Made by a program: the position numbers and the translations under genes. Below, piece by piece: positions 25,903 through 34,142 of a stretch of 64,000 bases of DNA. The notes beneath the pieces were generated by a model. It searched no databases, was not told where the DNA came from, and saw nothing but the letters and a program-made list of their open reading frames with translations. The stretch spans positions 370,464 through 434,463 of the forward strand of contig NZ_JARXWN010000003.1 in the NCBI RefSeq assembly GCF_029892965.1, given 5' to 3'. This DNA is from Dysgonomonas sp. PF1-14. Its GTDB lineage: Bacteria; Bacteroidota; Bacteroidia; Bacteroidales; Dysgonomonadaceae. Position 1 is the first letter of the stretch. Every line of letters begins with the position of its first letter.

Positions 25903-26793
25903 ATGGAGAAAGTTTCAAAAGAGGTAAAGATCGGAATAGCCTTTGTAATAGCAATTTTTCTTTTATACTATGGAATCAGTTTCCTGAAAGGTGTAAATAT
26001 ATTCAAGTCCTCTAATACATATATGGTCGTATTCGATGACGTATCGGGATTGACACAGTCTACACCTGTTACCCTAAACGGATTTCAGGTCGGTCTGGTT
26101 TCCTCTATGGAACTTGAAGAAAATAATTCGGCACATAAGGTCGTTGTATATCTGGATATGGATAAAGGATTGAAGATACCTAAAGGCAGTAAAATGTCTT
26201 TGGATGTTTCTGTGTTGGGATCAGCCACTATTCTTTTCGAATCGAATCCATATACTAAAGAATATTACTCATCTTCGGATACTATTGTAGGACTAAAAAA
26301 GAAAGGCATGCTGGATGCTGCCGATTCTATGTTGCCTCAGGTACAACAACTGATACCTAAGATAGACTCGATACTTACCGGGATACAGACTTTGGTAAAT
26401 AGTCCGGCTCTGGCGCAATCGCTGAATGATGTAAATCAGATTACAGGTGATCTGGCAAAGTCTACCAAGCAGTTGAATGCTATGATGGTTACCCTTAATA
26501 ATGATGTTCCATCTATAACAGGTAATCTGAATAAAATGTCCGGTGACCTGACTACGGTTTCGTCACAGCTCAGCCAGATAGATGTAAATGCCACATATAA
26601 ATCGATAGATGCTACTGTGAAGAATCTGCAAAGTATGTCGGATAAGCTGAACTCGAAAGAAAGTTCATTGGGGCTGATGCTTAACGACCGCCAGTTGTAT
26701 GATAGTATCAGTACTACTATAAGTAATGCGTCATTGTTACTCGAAGACATTCGAAAAAATCCGTCCAGATACATAAATGTGAAGGTGTTCTAA
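25903..26793 (+). CDS. MCE/MlaD family lipid-transport protein
   Basis: A 296-residue protein with an N-terminal membrane anchor (residues 10-27, VKIGIAFVIAIFLLYYGISF) and one MCE domain at about 37-115 (YMVVFDDVSGLTQSTPVTLNGFQVGLVSSMEL; GSATILFESN). A helical coiled-coil tail follows with repeated NQITGDLAKST / NLNKMSGDLTTVS patterns. MlaD-type proteins bind phospholipid in retrograde lipid transport between membranes. The ATPase and permease partners are not next to it, as is usual in Bacteroidota. It is probably co-transcribed with the amidase. Confidence 0.9.
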   Translation: MEKVSKEVKIGIAFVIAIFLLYYGISFLKGVNIFKSSNTYMVVFDDVSGLTQSTPVTLNGFQVGLVSSMELEENNSAHKVVVYLDMDKGLKIPKGSKMSLDVSVLGSATILFESNPYTKEYYSSSDTIVGLKKKGMLDAADSMLPQVQQLIPKIDSILTGIQTLVNSPALAQSLNDVNQITGDLAKSTKQLNAMMVTLNNDVPSITGNLNKMSGDLTTVSSQLSQIDVNATYKSIDATVKNLQSMSDKLNSKESSLGLMLNDRQLYDSISTTISNASLLLEDIRKNPSRYINVKVF

Positions 26794-27124
26794 AAAGCAT
26801 TATTTAGATTTGCTCTAAATAGTGGAAAAAGAAATATTCTCCCTAAATGCGTTGTCTCTATGTCCTTCGGGGGAATATCTCTAAATTGTTAAAAAGAGAT
26901 TATATTCTGGTTATTCTTTGATTGGCGCTGGTTATCAGTGTGTTGATCTGGTTGTTGAGCGTGACTTATCCTTTTGTTCATAAGTTGCTGAAACTAAATC
27001 AGATGTTTTTAAAGTTAGATTTCCAAATTTGTAGAGACTTTTTTTTTATGAAATTAATTCGGAAATTTACATAACCAAATAAGGGGAAATTGAAGTGTTG
27101 CATATTATAAATCAAAACTCATTA
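26794..27124. other. Intergenic region upstream of dnaA
   Basis: These 331 bases hold no gene. A perfect 8-bp palindromic hairpin, TATTTAGA at 26801-26808 with TCTAAATA at 26814-26821, lies just after the MCE gene but lacks a T tract. I find no exact DnaA box and no TAnnTTTG promoter match. Confidence 0.5.
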
Positions 27125-28531
27125 ATGAATTTTTCTTCTACTCAGGATTTATGGGCTAATTGTTTAAAGGTCATACAGGATAATATCCCTGATGCGGCTT
27201 TCAAAACATGGTTTTTACCTATTGTACCACTTTCATACGAAAACAAAGTGTTTACAATACAGGTGCCTAGCCAGTTTTTCTATGAGTATCTTGAGGATAA
27301 ATTCGTTGATCTGTTGAAGACTACTCTCCATAGAGAGATAGGCAAAGATACAATCCTTCAATATCGTATCCTCATGGAGAATACAACCAATACAGTTGTT
27401 GATTACAGGGGTGATGCAAAATCGGTAGTTTCAGACAAGGCTATTTCTAAGAATGGCAGCAGTAAGATACCTAATCCTTTTCAGAAGATAGTAGCCGATG
27501 ATTTCGACTCGCAGTTGAATCCTAAATATACATTCGATAACTTCTTCGAAGGGGAAAGCAATAAACTTGCCCGTACGGCAGGTGATACTATCACTAAGAA
27601 TCCGGGAAAGACAGCATTCAACCCTCTTTTTGTACACGGATCATCAGGAGTAGGTAAAACCCACCTCTGTCATGCTATCGGAACCCGTATCAAAGAACTG
27701 TATCCGGAGAAGCGGGTATTATATGTGTCTGCCCATTTGTTTAAGATACAATATGCCGATGCCGGACGCTATAATACGACTAATGATTTTATAAACTTCT
27801 ATCAGGGTATAGATGTCCTTATTATAGATGATATACACGAGTTGGCCGGAATAGAGAAGACTCAGAATACACTGTTCCACATATTCAACCATCTGCATCA
27901 GAACAACAAGCAGCTTATACTGACATCAGATAAAGCTCCGTCCGAATTGCAGGGCGTTGAAGATCGCTTGCTTACCCGTTTCAGGTGGGGGCTGACAACT
28001 AAGATAGAGCATCCGGATAAAATGCTAAGAGTAAGGATTTTACAGAATAAGATCTTACATGATGGATTATCTATTCCGGAAGATGTAGTAGACTATATTG
28101 CTGAAAATGTGACGGATAATGCCCGCGATCTGGAAGGCATCATTGTATCTATAATGGCACACTCGCTTGTGTATAACAAGGATATCGACTTGCCGTTAGC
28201 CAGACGGGTAATTGGTCAGGCAATAAAGAAGATAGAAGCAAAGAAGATTACTGTGAATGTGATAGAATCAGTCGTTTGCGACTTCTACAATATAAAGACA
28301 GAACTGATCCACACAGCTTCACGTAAGCGCCAGATCGTTCAGGCCAGACAGGTGACCATGTACTTATCGAAGAGCTATACAGAGATGTCTCTGGCTCAGA
28401 TAGGTTCGTTGATAGGTAAGAAGAACCATGCTACAGTATTGCACGCCTGCAAAACAGTGAAAGAGCAGATGGAAGTCGATAAAATCTTCAGGGAAGAGAT
28501 TGCCGAGATAGAAAGGAAACTGAAAATCTAA
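27125..28531 (+). CDS. dnaA: Chromosomal replication initiator protein DnaA
   Basis: DnaA binds DnaA boxes at the origin and opens it using ATP. The protein has about 468 residues from ATG 27125, chosen over an in-frame TTG 30 bases upstream because domain I then starts normally (FSSTQDLWANCLKVIQDNI). The AAA+ domain shows Walker A HGSSGVGKTHL, Walker B VLIIDDIHEL and sensor motifs. Domain IV ends with the DNA-binding signature IGKKNHATVLHACKTV. No dnaN or recF follows. The gene is convergent with the rnfD-like gene behind a shared terminator. Confidence 0.97.
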   Translation: MNFSSTQDLWANCLKVIQDNIPDAAFKTWFLPIVPLSYENKVFTIQVPSQFFYEYLEDKFVDLLKTTLHREIGKDTILQYRILMENTTNTVVDYRGDAKSVVSDKAISKNGSSKIPNPFQKIVADDFDSQLNPKYTFDNFFEGESNKLARTAGDTITKNPGKTAFNPLFVHGSSGVGKTHLCHAIGTRIKELYPEKRVLYVSAHLFKIQYADAGRYNTTNDFINFYQGIDVLIIDDIHELAGIEKTQNTLFHIFNHLHQNNKQLILTSDKAPSELQGVEDRLLTRFRWGLTTKIEHPDKMLRVRILQNKILHDGLSIPEDVVDYIAENVTDNARDLEGIIVSIMAHSLVYNKDIDLPLARRVIGQAIKKIEAKKITVNVIESVVCDFYNIKTELIHTASRKRQIVQARQVTMYLSKSYTEMSLAQIGSLIGKKNHATVLHACKTVKEQMEVDKIFREEIAEIERKLKI

Positions 28532-28557
28532 CAATGTAGATCAACAAAGATATAAGG

Positions 28558-28585
28558 AGCAGGTAGAGAAGTACCTGCTTTCTTG
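28558..28585. terminator. Terminator between dnaA and rnfD
   Basis: AGCAGGTA at 28558-28565 pairs with TACCTGCT at 28572-28579 around a 6-base loop, followed by a T-rich stretch. It could serve both converging genes. Confidence 0.6.
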
Positions 28586-28587
28586 CT

Positions 28588-29655
28588 TTATCTCGCTTCC
28601 TTAGCTATAAACCTGACTATGCAAAAGGCTATGTACGTAAATACCAGATACATAACAAATCCCATATGGTGTAGGTAGATAACAGCAAAGCATGCGATAA
28701 GTATAGCCGCTGTAACAGACAAGACTTGCCATAAGCGTGTCATAATATCTAACTTCTGTCCCCATACTTTAGGCCGGAAAACCCAGTCGATAGGATGTAC
28801 AAATGCATTCAGCAACAGTATCGAGTACGACATATATTCATACTTCACATCATTCAGAATACATATAACAGCTACAATGCCTATCATCGCACCATAGTAT
28901 ATCTTGCCATAGTTGCTGGATGCACTGGATGGCATATCCGTTGCCATAAAGATCGTACCTAACAGCAACCCGCCCAGAGAGAACTGTATGGTCTGCTCTG
29001 TAAATCCTACAAGGGCAAACAATAGTAACGAGAAAGCCACCAACAGGGCGAATGGTATGTGCCAGGATATCCTTTTGCGGATCAGTAGGAATACGCCTCC
29101 TGCAACCAAAAAGAAGATTGAATATTCACCTATAGCTCCCGATGCCTTGAAGAAAAGCTGATCGAAGAAGTCACTTCCAAATATGTCTATGCTACTTACA
29201 TTCACTGCGGTCTTGTCATACCAGATAGTGCGTGATGCCATCACTGCCGGAAAGAATACAGTCATAAACTCGCGACCGATCAAAGCCGGATTGAATGTAT
29301 TCCGTCCTAATCCACCCCAGAGCAGCTTGCCGAACAGTACTGCCATCGCACCCCCGAAAGCAACTACATACAGGGGGGTGAACGGAGCAATAGTAAAGGC
29401 TAGGAGAATACCTGTGATGATAGCTGAACCATCCGATACGGAATCCGTCTGCCTGAAAAAGATAGCTGAGAATATAAACTCTGTTATCAGCGCACTACCT
29501 ACTGCTACCAGAATCACCATTAACGGAACAAAGCCGAATGCCAGATATGACATGAATATACATGGTAGCAGAGCAATGATCACATCGGTCATAACCTTGC
29601 TCGTACTGTCGTCTTTCCTTACAAAAGGAGCATATGTCGTTTTATTGTATTGCAT
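28588..29655 (-). CDS. rnfD: RnfD/NqrB-like membrane subunit
   Basis: A 355-residue protein with about nine to ten membrane helices, of the RnfD/NqrB/YgiS family. Conserved parts are SVSDGSAIITGILLAFTIAPFTPLYV, GGLGRNTFNPALIGREFMTVFFP and LLLNAFVHPIDWVFRP. The usual covalent-FMN site of this family (a Ser/Gly-Ala-Thr motif in the periplasmic loop after the NPA helix) is not visible; that loop reads ASRTIWYDKTAVNVSS. The gene overlaps rnfC by 14 bases and is last in the operon. With no RnfA, B, E or G beside it, it is probably part of a reduced redox module. Confidence 0.88.
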   Translation of the reverse strand: MQYNKTTYAPFVRKDDSTSKVMTDVIIALLPCIFMSYLAFGFVPLMVILVAVGSALITEFIFSAIFFRQTDSVSDGSAIITGILLAFTIAPFTPLYVVAFGGAMAVLFGKLLWGGLGRNTFNPALIGREFMTVFFPAVMASRTIWYDKTAVNVSSIDIFGSDFFDQLFFKASGAIGEYSIFFLVAGGVFLLIRKRISWHIPFALLVAFSLLLFALVGFTEQTIQFSLGGLLLGTIFMATDMPSSASSNYGKIYYGAMIGIVAVICILNDVKYEYMSYSILLLNAFVHPIDWVFRPKVWGQKLDIMTRLWQVLSVTAAILIACFAVIYLHHMGFVMYLVFTYIAFCIVRFIAKEAR

Positions 29656-30928
29656 TAGCCAACTCTTTTAATTTGCTCTTCCCTTCTTTTATACTTTCTA
29701 TAAGCGGAACGTTGCTCGGACAGATGTATTCACAAGCAGCGCATTCTATACAATTACTGATATTGTACTTCTCCAGATTGAAGTATTTGCCCCTGCGGTA
29801 GTATTCTTCAAAGCGCATAGGCATAAGCCCCATAGGGCAAGCATCTACACAGTAGCCGCATGAGATACAATTACTCCGTTTGATCTTCTCCTTTTTCAGT
29901 ATCAGTAGCCCGCTTGTACCTTTAGTGACAGGAGTGGTGAGGTCTACAACAGCCTTTCCCATCATAGGGCCACCCATAACTACTGTATTGTTATTTGTTT
30001 CCAGTCCAAGTGTTTTTATAATATGCCCTACAGGTGTACCTATCTTTACCCTGAAAGCCCCATGATTGATAGCTTTCTCTCCCGAAACTGTAATTATCCG
30101 GTCGATTACAGGTCTGCCGTTCACCACTGCTTCGTATATAGCATGTATAGTTCCTACATTGCTGACTATGACTCCGACTTCGCGGGGGCGTTTTCGGCGT
30201 GGCATTTCTATACCTGTCACCGATTTAATCAACTGCAATTCGCCGCCCTGAGGATAACTGTCGGGCAGAATGACCACCCGAAAGTTTTTATACTCTGAAC
30301 GTTGCAGGAGAGGCGAGAAGATGTCTTGCAGGTCTCTGTTCTGCTTCTCGATGGTGATTACAATATCTTTAGCTCTCAGTATTCTGTTTGCAATGTTGAT
30401 GCCCGCAAACAATTCTTCGGTATGTTCTTTCATCAGGGCATAGTCGGAGGTCAGATACGGTTCACACTCCGTTCCGTTTATGATGAATGTATTTATCTTG
30501 TTCCCTTCCACATTATACTTCATCGCTGTAGGAAACTGTGCACCGCCTTCGCCCACAATACCAGCCGCATTGATGATAGAGAGCAGCTGTTCGGGAGAAT
30601 GGTCTGTATGAGCATCTTGGCTAAGTTGTATTTCGCTTTTCTGCAAATCATTCTTAATGACGATCGTATTCACCATTGTGCCATCCGTTTGCGGATATTC
30701 CTTTATCTCATGTACCGTACCCGAAACAGGTGCATGTATATTTGCCGATAGAGAAGCCTTATCGCACCCTATAAGCTGATATCTCTTTACTTCGTCACCC
30801 ACATCTACCATCGGTTCGGGTGAGTACCCATATTGTTTGAAAAGTGGTATATACAAAAAGGGCGGATCGATGAGTGATTGTATCTTCGTCCCTTTCGTTT
30901 TCCCTTTCATGGAAAATATATGTATCAT
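29642..30928 (-). CDS. rnfC: RnfC-like electron transport subunit
   Basis: A 428-residue RnfC/NqrF-like flavin and iron-sulfur subunit. The N-terminal barrel-sandwich part (DVGDEVKRYQLIG, SANIHAPVSGTV) is followed by the FMN/NADH-binding domain with GIVGEGGAQFPTAMKYNV. The C-terminal ferredoxin part has two 4Fe-4S motifs, CISCGYCVDACP and CIECAACEYICP. In complete Rnf this subunit passes electrons between NADH and the membrane subunits. Here it pairs only with RnfD and ApbE. The ATG at 30928 gives a normal N-terminus; ATG at codon 7 is an alternative. Confidence 0.92.
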   Translation of the reverse strand: MIHIFSMKGKTKGTKIQSLIDPPFLYIPLFKQYGYSPEPMVDVGDEVKRYQLIGCDKASLSANIHAPVSGTVHEIKEYPQTDGTMVNTIVIKNDLQKSEIQLSQDAHTDHSPEQLLSIINAAGIVGEGGAQFPTAMKYNVEGNKINTFIINGTECEPYLTSDYALMKEHTEELFAGINIANRILRAKDIVITIEKQNRDLQDIFSPLLQRSEYKNFRVVILPDSYPQGGELQLIKSVTGIEMPRRKRPREVGVIVSNVGTIHAIYEAVVNGRPVIDRIITVSGEKAINHGAFRVKIGTPVGHIIKTLGLETNNNTVVMGGPMMGKAVVDLTTPVTKGTSGLLILKKEKIKRSNCISCGYCVDACPMGLMPMRFEEYYRRGKYFNLEKYNISNCIECAACEYICPSNVPLIESIKEGKSKLKELANAIQ

Positions 30929-30999
30929 AAGCTTCTTAGTTATAAGTTATAAGATCAGGAGGTTATCTGTGTGTGTCTCCTTGCAGATAAACAGGTCTG

Positions 31000-31905
31000 C
31001 TAGCTTAATGCCTTTGTATATGTTATATTATCGTTCTCGTCTATTATAAAGCCTTCTATATTATAGTGTTCTGATAACAGCTTGGTCTTTTCCGAAAAAA
31101 CCTGAGCCGTTTCATTGAACAATCCTGTAGAAACGATGTCACCAAGCATGCAACTGTCGCTAATGATACCGATCTGTTTGTTCTCCGAAGGAAAGCCTGT
31201 CTTAGCATTCAATATATGTCCGTATCGTTTGCCGTCTATCTCTACAAAAGAGGTCGACTGCGAAGAGGTTGAATAACATTGATCCGCTATATTCAATTTA
31301 AACAAGAGTGCTTCGCTTTCGGGATTCCTGACCATTACCTGCCAAGATGGATGTGCCTCATTATTAATGGCGGCAATTGTACTTCCTCCGGCATTGACTA
31401 TGGCATCATTGATTCCTTTCTCTTTCATTCGTCCGATCAGTTTGTCCACAGCATAGGCTTTAATAAACGAGCCTGTAATGATTTCCTGTTCTTTTCCTAT
31501 TCTGACACTATTTCCTTCTATCTCTATTCTTTTATAATCTACCGACTGCCTTACTTCTGCTATCTCCTGCGGGGCAGGTATCCGTCGTTGCTCATTTTTG
31601 TAAAATCCCCATAGCCGTATAAGTGGCATAATGGTGATATCGTATGCACCACCAAAAAAATCGGACAGATGGATAACTTTTTTCAAAATGCTTATTGTTT
31701 CGTCATCCACTTCTACAAACTCTCCGGCATGCTTATTTATCAGGTCTATGTACGAACCGGGCTGATATGAATTATACTTTTTGTCTGTCTCTTCCAGTAC
31801 TGCAAACAACTCATCGAAGATAGAATCGTCATAAAACGCCGATATCTTGATCTTTATATGAGCGTGAAACAAGAATCTGGTCTGAGCCTTATAGAATAAG
31901 TTCAT
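31000..31905 (-). CDS. apbE: ApbE-like FAD:protein FMN transferase
   Basis: A 301-residue protein of the ApbE family, which attaches FMN to Thr in membrane redox proteins. Family blocks are present but altered: GAYDITIMPLIRLWGF, ITGSFIKAYAVDKLI in place of the usual LDLGGIAKGYAVD, AIVNAGGSTIAA, YGHILNAKTGFP and SCMLGDIVSTGLF. No signal peptide or lipobox is evident at the start (MNLFYKAQTRFLFHAH), unlike many secreted ApbE proteins. It lies 3 bases after the small anchored protein gene and 71 before rnfC. It is divergent, but most ligand positions are kept. Confidence 0.88.
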   Translation of the reverse strand: MNLFYKAQTRFLFHAHIKIKISAFYDDSIFDELFAVLEETDKKYNSYQPGSYIDLINKHAGEFVEVDDETISILKKVIHLSDFFGGAYDITIMPLIRLWGFYKNEQRRIPAPQEIAEVRQSVDYKRIEIEGNSVRIGKEQEIITGSFIKAYAVDKLIGRMKEKGINDAIVNAGGSTIAAINNEAHPSWQVMVRNPESEALLFKLNIADQCYSTSSQSTSFVEIDGKRYGHILNAKTGFPSENKQIGIISDSCMLGDIVSTGLFNETAQVFSEKTKLLSEHYNIEGFIIDENDNITYTKALS

Positions 31906-31908
31906 AGA

Positions 31909-32310
31909 TCATTGAGTACCCGAAGACTCTTCCGGGGTAGCTGTTTCTATCTTTGTCTCAGCAGGTTCTGTCACCTTCTTTTCTTCCGTTGCCTTTTTTA
32001 CAGGTTGTTCCTTTGCAGCAGTAGTGACAGGTGCTTTCTTTTGGTTCTGGGTAGACACCTCTTGTCGTTTTTTCTCTACCGGTTTCGGGGCTACAGTTTC
32101 CTGTACCGGTTCAGCCTCTTTTACCTCTGTTTCAATTTCCTCTTTGGGAACGATAACAGGCTGTTTTTCTAATTCTTTTGCCGCTTTGTCCTTTTCTTCC
32201 TGCGCTTTGGCTTCATTGTTTGCCGCGTTCACTTTATACCCCCATATAATGAGGACAACGCCGAAGAGAAACAATACGGTTTTCTTTATGATTTGTATTA
32301 TATTAGACAT
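31909..32310 (-). CDS. Small membrane-anchored Lys/Glu/Pro-rich protein
   Basis: A 133-residue protein with one N-terminal helix (about residues 8-28, KKTVLFLFGVVLIIWGYKV). It continues as a low-complexity tail rich in Glu, Lys, Thr, Pro and Val (KPVEKKRQEVSTQNQKKA and similar). I know no family for it. It is the first gene of the ApbE-RnfC-RnfD operon, three bases before apbE. The tail looks like an extended periplasmic or cytoplasmic spacer. Whether it takes the place of a missing Rnf subunit is speculation. Confidence 0.7.
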   Translation of the reverse strand: MSNIIQIIKKTVLFLFGVVLIIWGYKVNAANNEAKAQEEKDKAAKELEKQPVIVPKEEIETEVKEAEPVQETVAPKPVEKKRQEVSTQNQKKAPVTTAAKEQPVKKATEEKKVTEPAETKIETATPEESSGTQ

Positions 32311-32349
32311 ATTATTAATGAATTATAATGCTTAGTGTGTTCTTTAACG

Positions 32350-32357
32350 CAAATGTA
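32350..32357 (-). promoter_or_regulatory. -7 box of the redox operon
   Basis: On the minus strand this reads TACATTTG, an exact TAnnTTTG match, 40 bases before the first start codon. A clear -33 box is not seen. Confidence 0.5.
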
Positions 32358-32466
32358 AAATATAAGTTTGAACCGATAAAAAAGATTAACTATTTTATAC
32401 TATTTTCTGCAAAAAAACGAGACATCGTTACAGTTAGCAATCAACAGCCATCGGAGCGGATATTCT

Positions 32467-32640
32467 ATTTTAACTAAAATGTAACGAATGTAATGAAAAA
32501 GTTACAAGTTACTTCGCCCTATCGGGCAGTTACAAGTTACAAATATTTCCCTTTGCGTCTTTGCGCCTTTGCGTGAAAAATATTTTAACTAAAATGTAAC
32601 GAATGTAATGCTTTTACCTTATTTTACTTTTCATTACTTT
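32467..32640 (-). repeat. 174-bp dispersed intergenic repeat, inverted copy
   Basis: This is the reverse complement of the element at 23250-23423, with identical length and layout. The 28-bp units are at 32467-32494 and 32582-32609, identical to each other. The 87-bp core differs from the other copy at one base in the small hairpin loop (ccggta versus ccgata). The edge AAAGTAATG lies at 32632-32640 on the minus strand. Confidence 0.85.
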
Positions 32641-32761
32641 TTCTTCCTGCATTCATAATTTATAACTCATAACCTATAATTCCTCCCATCATCCTATAGA
32701 TAAACTTTCTTATAAAATGTTTCAGGTATTTTGCAATATATGATAAGTCTAAAAAGTTTTA

Positions 32762-32769
32762 TACATTTG
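32762..32769 (+). promoter_or_regulatory. -7 box of the gene at 32790
   Basis: TACATTTG matches TAnnTTTG, 21 bases before the start codon. The nearest upstream TTG (32731) is too far for a normal -33 box. Confidence 0.5.
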
Positions 32770-32789
32770 CACCCGAAATGTAGACAACT

Positions 32790-33332
32790 ATGACTAAAGT
32801 AAGGATATTAACCATTCTGCTTGCATTTGGATTTACCATGCAGGCCTTTTGCTCATCTCCGGTAAAAGATGACAGCAATGCAAATAATAAAATAGTATTA
32901 TCATATTTAGACCTCACCGATGCGGCGATAGAATTTGCAGCATTCGATATAAACGGGATGATAATGCGTAAGAGTAAAGGATTTATGTGGCCTGCCACGA
33001 AAATCACATTCTCGAAAGATGCAGATAAACTGCTTTTTGTCGTTACAGCCATAGATAATTCGTGGTGTAATATGTTTCCTGACGATGAAGTGGCTCATGG
33101 ATACTTTATTGTTAACGGCAGATTATTCATTGTATCTACCAAAGGAGAAGTTCCTGCCGAGTTTAGTAAATTCTTCACATTGAATACTGACATAAAAGAG
33201 AAAACGTTCTTTAAGACTGATGCCGGCCAGAAGCCGATAGCTAAAAATCCGGTATGGACGTATCTGCATCGAGGCGATCAGATGATGGCTACAGTTCTCG
33301 ATTCGGTGTATACCGAGAATCTCGGACGATAA
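32790..33332 (+). CDS. Exported protein of unknown function
   Basis: A 180-residue protein with a signal peptide (TKVRILTILLAFGFTMQAFC). The Cys at residue 21 could be a lipidation site, though the preceding residues (QAF) are atypical. The mature part is a beta-rich domain (KIVLSYLDLTDAAIEFAAFD; FVVTAIDNSWCNMF; GYFIVNGRLFIVSTKG). I do not recognise a family. It is a single gene with its own promoter and a strong terminator. Confidence 0.7.
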   Translation: MTKVRILTILLAFGFTMQAFCSSPVKDDSNANNKIVLSYLDLTDAAIEFAAFDINGMIMRKSKGFMWPATKITFSKDADKLLFVVTAIDNSWCNMFPDDEVAHGYFIVNGRLFIVSTKGEVPAEFSKFFTLNTDIKEKTFFKTDAGQKPIAKNPVWTYLHRGDQMMATVLDSVYTENLGR

Positions 33333-33355
33333 ATAAAGTTCAATATCAAAATACG

Positions 33356-33387
33356 ATGGCCGGAAATATTTTCCGGTCATTTTTTTA
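33356..33387 (+). terminator. Rho-independent terminator
   Basis: ATGGCCGGAAA at 33356-33366 pairs with TTTCCGGTCAT at 33370-33380, with one G-T pair, followed by seven T residues. Confidence 0.85.
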
Positions 33388-33394
33388 TTTTGGA

Positions 33395-33572
33395 AGAGCC
33401 TGTTTAAATTTTATTCGTTTAGGTTTTCAGAACTATTTTTGGAATGATTTTTTTGAAGCGCGAATAGCGGGCTATTCAAGCTGAAGAAAGGGGGGAATCG
33501 GACAAAAAGAGACTGAAAATGAACGAAAAAAGAACGATAACAAAATGTTTTGGTAAAATTTAAACAGGCTCT
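33395..33572 (+). mobile_element. MITE-like element, copy 1
   Basis: A 178-bp non-coding unit with perfect 19-bp terminal inverted repeats: AGAGCCTGTTTAAATTTTA at 33395-33413 and its reverse complement at 33554-33572. A central palindrome, GAATAGC GG GCTATTC, lies at 33462-33477. It is homologous along its whole length to the element at 56547-56738, which is in reverse orientation. No transposase gene and no clear target duplication are seen. Confidence 0.75.
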
Positions 33573-33655
33573 AAATTGTTAGTTAATAATATTGTACCGA
33601 AATTTGTATAAACATAGGCAAAAAGAATGTCAAAAGAATAGACTAATGATTATAT

Positions 33656-34126
33656 ATGCAGCAGTTTAGTAAAGTGAATAAACGATACAATGTCATACTG
33701 ATGATTTTATGCATTATCATCAACTTGATTGTCGGTAATTTGATATTGTATATAATGTGGAAAAATTCTTTTGCTGCAACAAGTGGTGAGAGTTGGTTCG
33801 ACACACTGAATATCACAATGTCATTATCCGGAATATTATGTTATTGCATACTATTCCTGAAAGTTCCATTTAGGGAATGGACATCTTTTAGGCTATGCCT
33901 CATATCCATTGCTACATGGTTAGCTATTCTGTTTATCGGAATCTTTGCTGTTTCTGCAACTCTTTGGAATCAGCCGGAGGATAACAAGATAGTCGTTGGT
34001 ATTCTGTCAAATATATTCATGTCGTTTGTTTTCGCAATATGCGGAACAGTAATGTTTTCTTTTATAGCAATACCAATGGGGCTTATTAATGTGTTTTGGC
34101 TGATCCGGCTTAAAAAACATAGTTGA
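33656..34126 (+). CDS. Four-helix membrane protein of unknown function
   Basis: A 156-residue integral membrane protein with four predicted helices, near residues 12-34, 50-70, 80-103 and 118-148. The last ends in a basic tail (RLKKHS). No family is recognised. It lies just inside the left MITE-like copy and is convergent with the regulator gene, 16 bases away. Nothing links it to glycan use besides position. Confidence 0.65.
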   Translation: MQQFSKVNKRYNVILMILCIIINLIVGNLILYIMWKNSFAATSGESWFDTLNITMSLSGILCYCILFLKVPFREWTSFRLCLISIATWLAILFIGIFAVSATLWNQPEDNKIVVGILSNIFMSFVFAICGTVMFSFIAIPMGLINVFWLIRLKKHS

Positions 34127-34142
34127 GTAGTATTCCGGTTAC

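Larger units (their letters stand above)
32311..32789. other. Intergenic region with repeat and promoters
   Basis: These 479 bases lie between the divergent redox operon and the gene at 32790. They contain the operon's probable -7 box (32350-32357), the inverted 174-bp repeat (32467-32640) and the -7 box at 32762-32769. No further gene is credible. Confidence 0.65.
33333..33655. other. Intergenic region with MITE-like element
   Basis: These 323 bases contain a terminator (33356-33387) and the MITE-like element (33395-33572). A 76-codon frame at 33254-33484 runs out of the previous gene into the repeat and is not a gene. I find no clear promoter for the gene at 33656. Confidence 0.6.

Noticed and set aside
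26794..27124. Replication origin upstream of dnaA
   Set aside because: Only loose matches to DnaA boxes (for example TTATCAGTG) and no cluster; dnaN and recF are not adjacent, and origin and dnaA are often separate in Bacteroidota.
14650..32609. CRISPR-like reading of the 28-bp repeats
   Set aside because: The repeats occur only in pairs at three distant sites, the sequence between them is itself repeated, and no cas genes are present.
33395..33572. Complete insertion sequence
   Set aside because: At 178 bp with no reading frame for a transposase, it can only be a non-autonomous element.
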